Counted from the first letter of the stretch, positions 41,426 to 50,433 are shown. The stretch: DNA of 64,000 nt from an uncultured Christensenellaceae bacterium (GCA_910586625.1 CAJUIZ010000008.1:12693-76692); one strand, 5' to 3'. The notes: generated by a model from the sequence alone, not told the origin. Translations and numbers: made by a program.

Positions 41426-42146
41426 CCAATTTAATAAGCTCGGACAGACTTTTTAACGGATAATAACTGTGAGATATATATTTGTTACAAAGCCCCAAAG
41501 CATCTTTCAATATATCGAGTGAAACGTTTACGTTTGACAATTTTTCGTAAGGCATATCGCAAAGCATTTGGCAAATGGCAATCGAACGCGGACTCACGCG
41601 GATACTGTCAGCGGTCCTGCAATTATCGCATACCAATCCGCCGCGCTGCAAATCCAAAAACAAACGACTACTCGGTTCTCCGCACGCGACGCACGCATTA
41701 AGCTGCAACTTTATTCCCTGCAAGTCGAAAAAAGCCAACATAAACCGCAACGTAACCGCCAACGGATGCTGAGAGCCGCACAACGCTTGCAGAGCTTTAA
41801 GCGTTTCGACGAATACAGGCGGATCGCTTTGCCCTTCTTCCGTATAAAGGGTCAGACACTCCGCAATTACGCATGCAGAATAATACGCGATAATATCTTC
41901 CCGCAAACAAAAAAAGCTTTCCAACTGTTCGCACGTTTTAAGCGTAAACCTATCCTTAGACTGCGCTAATTCGTATTGTCCGAAACAAAATTGATCTACA
42001 GCGAATTTCAACTTGGCAGAGTTTTTGCGAACTCCGCGTGCGTGAACGGAAATTTTGCCGTATTCCAACGAATATAGCAAAACGTACTTATCGCTTTCCT
42101 TGAAGTCCGTCGATTTCAGTACCACGGCTTTTGTCGTCACGTCCAT
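41421..42146 (-). CDS. recO: DNA repair protein RecO
   Basis: RecO loads RecA onto SSB-covered single strands with RecR. The 241-residue product has the N-terminal OB-fold (TTKAVVLKSTDFKESDKYVLLYS), a helical core and the four-Cys zinc site (ACVACG and CDNC). Usual length. The first 59 bases overlap the small yqzL-like gene in another frame. Last gene of the yqfC-to-recO run. Confidence 0.96.
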   Translation of the reverse strand: MDVTTKAVVLKSTDFKESDKYVLLYSLEYGKISVHARGVRKNSAKLKFAVDQFCFGQYELAQSKDRFTLKTCEQLESFFCLREDIIAYYSACVIAECLTLYTEEGQSDPPVFVETLKALQALCGSQHPLAVTLRFMLAFFDLQGIKLQLNACVACGEPSSRLFLDLQRGGLVCDNCRTADSIRVSPRSIAICQMLCDMPYEKLSNVNVSLDILKDALGLCNKYISHSYYPLKSLSELIKLA

Positions 42147-42225
42147 CTTTTGTCAATTCCTTGTACAAAACGTAATAAGCGGGGTTTCCCGTTTCGGTAA
42201 ACAGTTTCCATACGGTATTTTTCAT
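42088..42225 (-). CDS. yqzL: YqzL-like small protein overlapping recO
   Basis: A 45-residue protein (MKNTVWKLFTETGNPAYYVL, then YKELTK) in the place where Firmicutes carry yqzL, between era and recO. The conserved pattern MxxxxWKxFxxTGxxxxYLLYKE is clear. GGGAG lies 10 bases before the ATG. It runs 59 bases into recO in a different frame, so the tail is probably less constrained and recO translation may be coupled to it. Function unknown. Too short to be found by most automatic length cut-offs. Confidence 0.78.
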   Translation of the reverse strand: MKNTVWKLFTETGNPAYYVLYKELTKDGRDDKSRGTEIDGLQGKR

Positions 42226-42316
42226 AGAGTCAATTCTCCCTTGCGACGTTAGTCAAGCCAACGTCTTACAGTACTATTTTGTCTACAATCCAACCGTATT
42301 ATACTATAACAATTTA

Positions 42317-43204
42317 TTAGCGACGCTTGGAATAACCCAGTTCGTTAAGCATCGACGGATTGTTTCGCCAATCTTCTTTTACTTTAACCCACAAAGTCAA
42401 ATAAACCCTTGCGTCCAACAGTTTTTCAATACTTTCGCGCGAGTGAACGCCTATGCCCTTTATCATTGCGCCGCCCTTACCCAGAATTATAGGTTTGTGC
42501 GAAGCCTTTTCAACTATTATTGTGGCGTCTATATCCCACGCTCCGTCTTCGTACTGCATCTTGTTGAGAACAACTCCAACGCCGTGCGGAATTTCCTGTT
42601 CGCAGCATAGCAGCACTTTTTCCCGAATTATTTCTCCCACCATATAACGTTGACTTTTGTCCGTTATATCGTCTTCTTCGAAATACATAGCGTTACCCGT
42701 AAGATACTTTTTCAGCCCTTGTTTTAGCTCGTCCACGCCCTTATTACGCTTTGCCGACACGCAGTAAACTTCGCTTATGCCTTCCATTCCGTTAAGTTTT
42801 GCAAGCTCAGGCATTAACTTATCGGGCTGAGTAATATCCGTTTTAGTAACCGCAACAACAATAGGAACATTACGCTTACGGTATTTGACAATTTGAGACA
42901 GTTCTTTGTCGTCTATTCCGTCGTGACCGTCTATTACAACCAATATACAGTCGACATCTTGAACGGCCGTATCTATGCTTTTAAGCATATAATCGCCCAA
43001 CGCGTTCTTACTTGTAAGAAAGCCGGGCGTATCTATAAATATCATTTGACTGTCGTCGTCCGTCCATATGCCCATTATGCTGTCCCGAGTTGTTTGCGGC
43101 TTCGGAGAGATGATAGACACTTTTTGTTTAATCAATGCGTTTAGTAACGTAGACTTGCCGGCATTTGCAAAGCCCACTATCACAATAAATCCGGTTTTTC
43201 TCAT
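42317..43204 (-). CDS. era: GTPase Era
   Basis: Ribosome-assembly GTPase that binds the 3' end of 16S rRNA. The 295-residue product has the G motifs GFANAGKST, DTPG, and TKTD, followed by a C-terminal KH domain (VEKASHKPIILGKGGAMIKGIG). It lies 2 bases after ybeY on the same strand, and ends before the yqzL-recO pair. In Bacillus the dgkA and cdd genes stand between ybeY and era; they are absent here. Confidence 0.97.
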   Translation of the reverse strand: MRKTGFIVIVGFANAGKSTLLNALIKQKVSIISPKPQTTRDSIMGIWTDDDSQMIFIDTPGFLTSKNALGDYMLKSIDTAVQDVDCILVVIDGHDGIDDKELSQIVKYRKRNVPIVVAVTKTDITQPDKLMPELAKLNGMEGISEVYCVSAKRNKGVDELKQGLKKYLTGNAMYFEEDDITDKSQRYMVGEIIREKVLLCCEQEIPHGVGVVLNKMQYEDGAWDIDATIIVEKASHKPIILGKGGAMIKGIGVHSRESIEKLLDARVYLTLWVKVKEDWRNNPSMLNELGYSKRR

Positions 43205-43206
43205 AA

Positions 43207-43686
43207 TTATCTTGTAATATGCATTTTAGCAAGAATTTCGTCTTGAAGCGCGAACATTTGTTTTTCGTCGGCTTCGTTCATATGGTCGTATCCTAACAAA
43301 TGCAGCATACCGTGTAAAGCAAGAAAGCACAGCTCTCTTTTTAATGAATGTCCGTAGCTGTATGCCTGTTCCTTAGCGACGTCTAAGCAAATAATCACGT
43401 CACCGATATTGAGCTTGCCGGTTTCGGGGTTGATACTGTCCAAAGCAAAAGCAGAAAAATTCAACGTCTTTCTTTCGGGATTATCCACCGTAGGAAATGA
43501 TAAAACGTCCGTTACAGCGTCAACGTTGCGGATGTCTCTGTTTAACTCGCGTATTTCTTCGCGGGATACGAAGCTGACTGACATTTCGATGTCGTTATGC
43601 GGTTGACCGAGATACTTCAACGCGCCTGTAAGCAACCGTTTTATTGTAAACTTAATACATCCGGTATCCGTAAAATATATCGTCAT
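43207..43686 (-). CDS. ybeY: endoribonuclease YbeY
   Basis: Metallo-endoribonuclease required for 16S rRNA 3' maturation and ribosome quality control. The 159-residue product carries the zinc motif HGMLHLLGYDH (about residues 125-135) and the upstream block VDAVTDVLSFP. It begins at the base after the stop of the HD-domain gene and is followed by era at 2 bases. Confidence 0.96.
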   Translation of the reverse strand: MTIYFTDTGCIKFTIKRLLTGALKYLGQPHNDIEMSVSFVSREEIRELNRDIRNVDAVTDVLSFPTVDNPERKTLNFSAFALDSINPETGKLNIGDVIICLDVAKEQAYSYGHSLKRELCFLALHGMLHLLGYDHMNEADEKQMFALQDEILAKMHITR

Positions 43687-45114
43687 TTATCTTCCGCCCC
43701 CAACTTTGACGTCGGTATAACTTATGCGCTTGTGACGTATTCCCAAAAACGTAGATACGACGGTATCCTTTATTATTTCTATTTCTTTCATTGTAATGTC
43801 GCATTCGACGAATTGTCCGAAAGACATTCTTTCGTTGATAATGTCGCTAACTATCTTTTCCGCGCTGTTTCTGTCTCCGCTTGCGCGCAGAGCCGCTTCG
43901 GAAGCGTCGCATATCATAAGAATTGCTGATATTTTTGTGGTAGGCTTGGGTCCGTCGTAGCAATAGCCGTCGTACGGCAAAAAGCCGTCGGTGTACTTTT
44001 GCGCTTTAAGAAAGAAATACTTTATTGGCATTGTGCCGTGATGCTCGCAGATAGCCAACTGAACTTCCTTTGGCAGACCGTATTCCTTAGCTATAGCCAA
44101 CCCGTTAAGCGTGTGATATTTTATCATATTAACGCTGGCTTCGGGAGTCATATTATCGTGCGGATTAAATCCGTCAAACTGATTTTCAACGAAATAAGAC
44201 GGGTTTTTTATTTTACCTATATCGTGATAATATGCGGCGGCTTTTGCTATTTGCGCGCTTTGCCCGATAGCTACCGCACACGCTTCGACGTAGGTTGCAA
44301 CCGTGAGACAATGATTGTACGTTCCGGGAGCCTTTTCAAACAGCTTACGCATAAGCTCGTTGTCGGAAGTTGCAATCTCGGAAAAACGGAAAATGGACGA
44401 CACGTTGAATATCTTTTCAAATAACGGAACGGTAACAAACATTATCATAACGCTTATCATTCCGCTTCCGAGCGAGCAAACCGCAATTATCCAATACTCT
44501 TCCCACTTCCAAATAGATTCGAATATTAGGTAACTGATAGTGCCGCAAATTACGGAAATGAGCCCTAACACCACGCCCGCCAAAACATAGCGAGATCTTC
44601 TATACTGCTTACCCAACAAAAACGATACGAATACCGCTTCCGTAACGCCGCTGAAAAGTAAATAGAAAATATTGTCCACACGTTCGTTGGCGTCTTTTTT
44701 CCATATTATAGCCTGCATAAAGCATAGCATAATAATTATGAAATTTGCGAAAAATCCGCATTTGCCTGAAACGATAATGGACAATACCAAAGAACAAATT
44801 GCAAAAGGTACTAAATAAATTGCGTATTCCCACAATTGCGATAGTTGAATAATGCAGTAGGAAACAATCATCGTGCTGAACATAGCCCACGTTTCCCGTG
44901 CGTTTTCCATTACTTCGCGGTCGGCGAAGTAGACGTACAAACCCATAGATACCAAAAGCATCGCAGTAGTAATAAGCTGAACTGTAACGTTAATTTCGTT
45001 TATGCTCTTGATATTGGGTAAAACCGTCAAAGCGGAAAACAAAATAAACGCTATCACATAACTAGCGACTACCTGTTTCCACTTGATATTGTTTCGTTTG
45101 AGTTTCTTTGCCAT
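43687..45114 (-). CDS. membrane HD-domain phosphohydrolase, PgpH/YqfF-type lacking the extracellular domain
   Basis: In this position other Firmicutes carry YqfF/PgpH, a c-di-AMP phosphodiesterase of about 700 residues with a large extracellular domain after its first membrane segment. This protein has only 475 residues: it begins with a basic start and a run of about seven membrane segments (14-235), then the HD domain with YNHCLTVA, YYHDIGKI (His-Asp about 297) and ICEHHGTM. The extracellular sensor domain is missing, not frameshifted; the start has no extended frame with homology upstream. Predicted to hydrolyse c-di-AMP; the signal input must differ. Confidence 0.88.
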   Translation of the reverse strand: MAKKLKRNNIKWKQVVASYVIAFILFSALTVLPNIKSINEINVTVQLITTAMLLVSMGLYVYFADREVMENARETWAMFSTMIVSYCIIQLSQLWEYAIYLVPFAICSLVLSIIVSGKCGFFANFIIIMLCFMQAIIWKKDANERVDNIFYLLFSGVTEAVFVSFLLGKQYRRSRYVLAGVVLGLISVICGTISYLIFESIWKWEEYWIIAVCSLGSGMISVMIMFVTVPLFEKIFNVSSIFRFSEIATSDNELMRKLFEKAPGTYNHCLTVATYVEACAVAIGQSAQIAKAAAYYHDIGKIKNPSYFVENQFDGFNPHDNMTPEASVNMIKYHTLNGLAIAKEYGLPKEVQLAICEHHGTMPIKYFFLKAQKYTDGFLPYDGYCYDGPKPTTKISAILMICDASEAALRASGDRNSAEKIVSDIINERMSFGQFVECDITMKEIEIIKDTVVSTFLGIRHKRISYTDVKVGGGR

Positions 45115-46064
45115 TATTTATCCTCTGTTTCGTACGCTTTGACGATTTTCTGCACTAACGGATGCCGTACTACGTCCCGTTCGCTCAGTTTTATTATGCC
45201 TATATCGTCGATATCCTTGAGTATTCTTATAGCGTGTTTCAGTCCCGAAGTCAAGCCTTTCGGCAGGTCGACCTGCGTTAGGTCTCCCGTTATTACCATT
45301 TTACTGTTTTCTCCGAGTCTTGTCAAAAACATTTTTATCTGTTCTTTGGTGGTATTCTGCGCTTCGTCCAATATGACGTAAGCATTGGACAGCGTTCTTC
45401 CGCGCATATACGCTAACGGGGCTATCTCGATAGTTCCGCGTTCCAGCATTTTAGAAAACGTTTCGTTACCGAACATTTCCTGCAAAGCGTCATACAGCGG
45501 TCGCAAATACGGATTGACTTTTTCCTGCAAATCACCGGGGAGAAAACCCAACTTTTCGCCAGCTTCCACAGCAGGACGCGTAAGTATAATTTTGTCAACT
45601 TTTTTCGCCTTGAATTCGTTAACGGCTATGGCGACGGCAAGATAAGTTTTACCTGTACCTGCAGGACCGACGCCGAAGGTTACCGTTTTCTTTTTCATTA
45701 AATCGACATATTTCTTTTGACCGACCGTTTTGCACTTGATAGGTTTGCCGCGATTGGTTATCGCCACCATTTCGCCCAACAACTCGTCCACTTCGTCAAG
45801 TTTATCGTCGCGAACGCAATCAAGCAAATAGTTGACTCTACCAATATCAACGCTGTCGCCGTTGTAAATAAAACTTTTAAGTTTGTCTATAACGGCCATA
45901 GCTTTGTCGACGTTATGTTCTTCGCCGTATACGCTGCATTGCCCGTCCTGCAAAACGAACCGCACGTCCAAAGCCGCGCTTATCGCCTTTGTATTCTCGT
46001 CGAATGGTCCGAATAATTTAATCAATTCGTCCATAGACGACGTTTCGATAATTTTAGAAACCAA
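45114..46064 (-). CDS. phoH: PhoH-family ATPase
   Basis: A 316-residue P-loop ATPase of the PhoH/YbeZ type, genetically linked to ybeY and implicated in rRNA processing. Residues 1-100 form an RNA-binding-like domain; Walker A is GPAGTGKTYLA (about residue 138), with ILTRPAVEAGEKLGFLPGDL and the Walker B VILDEAQNT. The stop overlaps the start of the HD-domain gene (TAATG). Conserved neighbourhood with yqfD upstream. Confidence 0.96.
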   Translation of the reverse strand: MVSKIIETSSMDELIKLFGPFDENTKAISAALDVRFVLQDGQCSVYGEEHNVDKAMAVIDKLKSFIYNGDSVDIGRVNYLLDCVRDDKLDEVDELLGEMVAITNRGKPIKCKTVGQKKYVDLMKKKTVTFGVGPAGTGKTYLAVAIAVNEFKAKKVDKIILTRPAVEAGEKLGFLPGDLQEKVNPYLRPLYDALQEMFGNETFSKMLERGTIEIAPLAYMRGRTLSNAYVILDEAQNTTKEQIKMFLTRLGENSKMVITGDLTQVDLPKGLTSGLKHAIRILKDIDDIGIIKLSERDVVRHPLVQKIVKAYETEDK

Positions 46065-46076
46065 CTAAACCTCCGA

Positions 46077-47159
46077 TTACCGTAATTCTATTTTTCCAAT
46101 CAATCTCGCTTCCGCTCCGCTTGCGTTAACGTCGTATATTACTTCGTCAATTGCAAAGTCGCAATTACCTTTGGCTACTTCGTACGCCTGCGCTTTCAAT
46201 TCTTCCGCGCATTCGTCAACAGTAGCGGAAACGGTAACGCGCTCCGTTTCGCAATATACGGTTGTTACAATCTGCAAATTCAACGGATGCAAATAAGCTA
46301 CGCTTTTGTCCGTCGTATAACGCTCGAACGGACAATTACGAGAGTATTCCTTACCGAACAAAACCACTCCGGTAGTTTTGAATAAGTTACCCGTAGGCTG
46401 CTCGACGGTTCGCACGCCCGTGTATTCGGCGAAACCGACGGCGGTAAGCTGAATTGTCACGCGCCCGAGAGCGTAAACGTCTCGGCTGGTTCCGTCGTTG
46501 AAAATTCTTTGTCCCGCTATAAGCACGTCGCCGGCCCTTACCGTGTCGCCAGCCTTCACAAGCGGGGTTCCCTGCTCGCACATGACGCTTGCCACCACTC
46601 CGTCCCGTGTAGCCACAATATCGCGCCGCTTAGTCATATCGACAGGCGCGTCTATTTCCTTGCGCTTGACGGCATTGACGTAAACTACACTGCCCTTGCG
46701 CGATACTACCGCGTACATAGCGTCCAATTCGTTGGCTACGGCATTTTCAACCCTGTCCACATTCCAATCGTACAAACGTCCGCCGACGCGAACGCCCGCG
46801 TTGGACAGCGCCTGCAAAACCTCGTTATTGTCATAGTCGCCCGCGACTTCGATACGAAAGCAGAATTGAGATAAAACCGCAGTCATAGCCACGCACAGCA
46901 AAATTATTACGGGCAGAACAAAACGCGCTCGAATAAATCGCCTGACAGCGGAAACGCCCTTATAGCGTATTCCGACTATATTATAGCACTTTTCTTCCAA
47001 CAACGCAATAACTTCGCGCAAACGAGTTTGCGGAACTTCTATTTCACAAAGCTTTCCGCGCTTTATAACGTTAAGCACAGTTATATCGCGCTTGCAAAGA
47101 GTATTGAACAAACGGTTTAAGTTTAACCCTTCAAAGGATATAACGCAGCTACTTTTCAT
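46077..47159 (-). CDS. yqfD: sporulation protein YqfD
   Basis: A 360-residue bitopic protein in the yqfC-yqfD pair conserved in spore-forming Firmicutes, expressed in the mother cell in Bacillus. A cytoplasmic N-terminal 80 residues precede one membrane segment (about 82-104, ARFVLPVIILLCVAMTAVL), then the extracytoplasmic YqfD domain with EVLQALSNAGVRVGGRL and KTTGVVLFGKE blocks. It overlaps the end of yqfC by 11 bases. The function in spore formation is not known in detail. Confidence 0.93.
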   Translation of the reverse strand: MKSSCVISFEGLNLNRLFNTLCKRDITVLNVIKRGKLCEIEVPQTRLREVIALLEEKCYNIVGIRYKGVSAVRRFIRARFVLPVIILLCVAMTAVLSQFCFRIEVAGDYDNNEVLQALSNAGVRVGGRLYDWNVDRVENAVANELDAMYAVVSRKGSVVYVNAVKRKEIDAPVDMTKRRDIVATRDGVVASVMCEQGTPLVKAGDTVRAGDVLIAGQRIFNDGTSRDVYALGRVTIQLTAVGFAEYTGVRTVEQPTGNLFKTTGVVLFGKEYSRNCPFERYTTDKSVAYLHPLNLQIVTTVYCETERVTVSATVDECAEELKAQAYEVAKGNCDFAIDEVIYDVNASGAEARLIGKIELR

Positions 47160-47427
47160 CGTTTAATACCCCTACTTGACGGATATTTCCGGTTACAACG
47201 GCAAAACGCTTTTCCAAACACCTGATACGCAAATTCGTACCTTCTACATTCAACACCGTTTTGGAAACGGCAAAAGAGACTACTTCATCCGAGTAGCCTA
47301 CTATGCCCTTGTGCCCTTCGATAACAACAGTGCTATTGCCGAATACGGAATATTTGTAGCTTCCGATTAAAGTAGCTAATTCCAGCCCGCATATCTCGGA
47401 TATGCTTTCGTTAAAAGAATCGTTCAT
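47149..47427 (-). CDS. yqfC: sporulation protein YqfC
   Basis: A 92-residue protein of the YqfC family. It is strand-rich (GNSTVVIEGHKGIVGYSDEVVSFAVSKTVLNVEGTNLRI), as expected for the family, and stands directly upstream of yqfD, with which it overlaps. In Bacillus the pair belongs to the sigma-E regulon; no sigma-E promoter could be confirmed here. First gene of the run ending in recO. Confidence 0.9.
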   Translation of the reverse strand: MNDSFNESISEICGLELATLIGSYKYSVFGNSTVVIEGHKGIVGYSDEVVSFAVSKTVLNVEGTNLRIRCLEKRFAVVTGNIRQVGVLNDEK

Positions 47428-47474
47428 ACCTTTAATATATGACGGGTATCGTCAATTCTTTCAACTAAAATCAA

Positions 47475-47732
47475 TTACACCAAGTTATCCAAAACCTTAG
47501 CGATTTCATCCAATTTTTCCTGACGCTCGTCTCCCGTAGCGTTTAGCACGCAATGGTTTATATGCGCGTTAAGCACTTCGCGGTTTACCTTGGACAAGAT
47601 AGCTTGACAAGCCATAATCTGATTAGACACTTCTATGCAATAGCGGTCTTCTTCGATCATCTTAAGTATACCGTCTATCTGCCCGCGAGCCGTTTTAAGC
47701 AGTCTGTTTACTTTTGTTGTATCTCCCGTCAT
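47475..47732 (-). CDS. csoR: CsoR-family copper-sensing repressor
   Basis: An 85-residue all-helical repressor that releases DNA on binding Cu(I). The metal ligands are visible as Cys in DRYCIEVS (about residue 32) and as His/Cys in HINHCV (about residues 57-61), the C-H-C set of copper-type members. The ATG overlaps the end of the copA-copZ frame by 4 bases (ATGA). So the repressor is the last gene of the operon it presumably controls. Confidence 0.93.
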   Translation of the reverse strand: MTGDTTKVNRLLKTARGQIDGILKMIEEDRYCIEVSNQIMACQAILSKVNREVLNAHINHCVLNATGDERQEKLDEIAKVLDNLV

Positions 47733-47944
47733 AAAGTTACAATCTCCTTTACAGTGTAATCTTGTTCTTCCACAGCCTTTCTGAGCGTTTCGGATTGAAC
47801 GCTTCCGTCCGCGGTAACTACGGCGTTATTATCCGCAAGACTTACGGTAACGTCCGTTACTCCCGAAACTCTCGTAAGGGCGCTTGTTACGTGCGCCACG
47901 CAACGTTGACACATCATACCTTCGATTTGCAATTGATACTTCAT
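47729..47944 (-). CDS. copZ: CopZ-like copper chaperone from an internal start in copA
   Basis: The last 71 codons of the copA frame encode a complete HMA domain (MKYQLQIEGMMCQRCVAHV). Its ATG at 47944 is preceded by AAGGAG at 7 bases, a good ribosome binding site inside the copA coding frame. A separate copper chaperone is therefore likely to be made in addition to, or in place of, a fused domain. No stop codon separates the two parts. Listed as an alternative product of the copA frame. Confidence 0.55.
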   Translation of the reverse strand: MKYQLQIEGMMCQRCVAHVTSALTRVSGVTDVTVSLADNNAVVTADGSVQSETLRKAVEEQDYTVKEIVTL

Positions 47945-50311
47945 CGCACTCTCCTTTTTGTTCTTTATATTTTCCGAATTAAGTTCTAAATTGCGTTCGC
48001 ATTGTCCGAGCGGGCATTCGCGTATTTCGTTGGAAGCTCCGCTGCCTTTTACAACGCCGCGAACTCCGCGCGGACGGAAAAGCTTCAAACGCAACGCATT
48101 GGTCACGACGAACAGACTTGACAGACTCATAGCAAGAGCGCCTATCATAGGGCTTAGTCTCAATCCCAACGGCGTAGCGTACAATACTCCCGCAGCAAGC
48201 GGAATGCCCAGAGCATTGTAGAAAAACGCCCAAAACAGATTCTGCTTGATATTACGTTTGGTTTTACGGCTGAGTTCTATCGCGTACGGTACGTCGCGAA
48301 CGTCGTTTTTCATAAGCAACACGTCCGCAGTATCCAACGCTATATCCGAACCGCTTGCGACAGCAAAGCCCACGTCCGCACGTACAAGCGCGGGCGCGTC
48401 GTTTATACCGTCGCCCACCATCGCAGTTGCTCCGTCATTCATCAATTCGGCAACTTTCCTTTCCTTGTCGGCAGGCAGCACTTCGGCATAGAATTCGTCT
48501 ATGCCTACTTCGTCGCATACCGCCCGAGCGGCTAACGCGTTATCGCCGGTAAGCATAACGGGACGAATACTGAGCTTTTTGAGACTTGCAACCGCTTGCT
48601 TGGACGTAGGCTTCACGTCGTCGCCTACGCCTATAATACCGACGAATTTACCGTCTTGCGCGACTACCAAACAGGTCAAAGCTCTGCGCGAATATTCGTC
48701 CAAATACGCTTGGTAGTCCGCTACGTTTACGTTCTGCTCGTCCATTAGCCTTTTGTTGCCTATGGCATATTTTTTACCGTTTACCTTTGCTATGACACCG
48801 CGTCCCGCTAACGTTTCAAACTCGGACGGAACTGTCAAGCTAACTCCCGCTTGCTCCGCCTTGTCTACCACGGCCCGTCCGAGCGGATGCTCGCTTTGCT
48901 TCTCTATTCCGCCCACAACGGACAAAAATTCGGACTCGTCCAGGTAAGAACGGAATTGTTTTACAAACGGTTTACCGAGAGTTACCGTTCCCGTTTTGTC
49001 CAATACTACAGTCTTTATATCGGCAAGCTTTTCTAACGTTTCGCCGTCTTTAATCAAAATTCCGTTTTCCGCGCTTTTGCCCGTGGAAACCATAATCGCA
49101 ACCGGCGTGGCCAGTCCAAGCGCGCACGGACAGGATACGACAAGCACAGATATAGCAAAATCCAACGCCTGCGATACGGGCTGTCCGACTGCGAGCCATA
49201 CGATAAACGTAACCAAAGCAATCGACATAACTATCGGTACGAATACCGCCGAAATCTTATCCGCCAAGCGCTGTATAGGCGCTTTGGACGTCCCGGCTTC
49301 TTCTACAAGAGCGATTATTTTGTTCAAAACGCTGTCCTGTCCCACCGAAGAAACTTGCACCTTAACATACCCGCTCACATTTACTGTTCCGCCTATTACG
49401 AAATCGCCCGATTGACGCTCGCGCGGAAGACTTTCGCCGCTGACGCTGCTTTCGTCGGCGAAACAGCTGCCTTCCGCAACCGTACCGTCGGCGGGAAACG
49501 CCATTCCCGCCTTGACTATCACAACGTCGCCTGCTTTAACAGTCGACGAGTCAACTTCCGTTTCTACCCCGTCGCGTAAAAGAATAGCCGATTGCGGAGC
49601 TAACTTTCTAAGCTTATTTAGGGCGTTTCCAGTGCGGATTTTGGAACGCCCTTCCAAATACTTGCCCAAGTCCACAAGCGCGAGTATCATCGCCGACGAC
49701 TCAAAGTACAATAAATGATGATAATGCGCGACGGTGTCGAGATCTCCCTTACCCAAAGCGTAACTCATAAAAAATATTACTATCACACCGTACAGTCCGC
49801 CTGCAAACGAGCCTACGGCAATAAGGCTGTCCATATTGGGCGCGCCCTTAAACAACCGCTTGAAGCCGTTTATAAAATAATGACGGTTTAAGTACCATAC
49901 GGGCAAGCACAGCAACAGCTGAACCAAAGCAAACGATACGGCGTTTGCCGTACCCGAAAGAAAGGACGGCAAGGGCAGCTTAATCATATGCCCCATAGCC
50001 ACGTACATCAATACAACGCAAATGACGACAGAAGCTATAAGCCTCGGTAAAGTAACTCCAACCGCTACTTTTTTTACCGTCACGGACGGCTGTTTTACGT
50101 TATCGCTTACCGCAGCGGAATAACCTGCGCTTTCCACGGCTTTGATTATCAATCCGTCGTTCGTCTTATTGTCGTCGTAAGTAACAATCATACTGTTGGC
50201 AATCAGGTTTACGGCGACTTTCTTTACGCCGTCAACCTTTCCGACTGCTTTTTCAACATGCGCGGAACAAGCCGAACACGTCATACCCATTACGTCGAAT
50301 TTTTTCTTCAA
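47729..50311 (-). CDS. copA: Cu(I)-exporting P1B ATPase CopA fused to a C-terminal CopZ domain
   Basis: An 860-residue copper efflux ATPase. The TTG start at 50311 has AGGAG 6 bases upstream. N-terminal HMA domain with GMTCSACSAHV (Cys 12 and 15), eight membrane segments, TGE in SVSGESLP, the CPC in SCPCALGLATP (about residue 394), DKTGTVT (Asp 438), SEHPLG and GDGINDAPALV. After the last membrane segments a polar linker with CPLGQC continues in frame into a second, C-terminal HMA domain (GMMCQRCV) that looks like CopZ. The frame is intact over the junction. Operon: copA(-copZ)-csoR. Confidence 0.95.
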   Translation of the reverse strand: MKKKFDVMGMTCSACSAHVEKAVGKVDGVKKVAVNLIANSMIVTYDDNKTNDGLIIKAVESAGYSAAVSDNVKQPSVTVKKVAVGVTLPRLIASVVICVVLMYVAMGHMIKLPLPSFLSGTANAVSFALVQLLLCLPVWYLNRHYFINGFKRLFKGAPNMDSLIAVGSFAGGLYGVIVIFFMSYALGKGDLDTVAHYHHLLYFESSAMILALVDLGKYLEGRSKIRTGNALNKLRKLAPQSAILLRDGVETEVDSSTVKAGDVVIVKAGMAFPADGTVAEGSCFADESSVSGESLPRERQSGDFVIGGTVNVSGYVKVQVSSVGQDSVLNKIIALVEEAGTSKAPIQRLADKISAVFVPIVMSIALVTFIVWLAVGQPVSQALDFAISVLVVSCPCALGLATPVAIMVSTGKSAENGILIKDGETLEKLADIKTVVLDKTGTVTLGKPFVKQFRSYLDESEFLSVVGGIEKQSEHPLGRAVVDKAEQAGVSLTVPSEFETLAGRGVIAKVNGKKYAIGNKRLMDEQNVNVADYQAYLDEYSRRALTCLVVAQDGKFVGIIGVGDDVKPTSKQAVASLKKLSIRPVMLTGDNALAARAVCDEVGIDEFYAEVLPADKERKVAELMNDGATAMVGDGINDAPALVRADVGFAVASGSDIALDTADVLLMKNDVRDVPYAIELSRKTKRNIKQNLFWAFFYNALGIPLAAGVLYATPLGLRLSPMIGALAMSLSSLFVVTNALRLKLFRPRGVRGVVKGSGASNEIRECPLGQCERNLELNSENIKNKKESAMKYQLQIEGMMCQRCVAHVTSALTRVSGVTDVTVSLADNNAVVTADGSVQSETLRKAVEEQDYTVKEIVTL

Positions 50312-50377
50312 AATATTCTCCTGCTGAAAATTTACAAAAAACTGCGCGGAACATAACAACTATAAAATCAACGGTTG

Positions 50378-50394
50378 CTACCCCCCCCCACCGA
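50378..50394 (-). promoter_or_regulatory. G9-containing candidate CsoR operator
   Basis: A run of nine C (50381-50389; G on the transcribed strand) flanked by TA and ACC lies just downstream of the copA promoter. CsoR operators are GC-rich G/C-tract elements with flanking TA, so this is a plausible site; a full palindrome is not present. It is also a second slippable G9 run upstream of a gene. Confidence 0.5.
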
Positions 50395-50404
50395 GTATAT
50401 GTAT

Positions 50405-50433
50405 ATTATACGCCTTATTGTCGGCAAATGCAA
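50405..50433 (-). promoter_or_regulatory. promoter of the copA operon
   Basis: TTGCAT and TATAAT with a 17-base spacer, about 95 bases upstream of the copA start. Confidence 0.75.
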
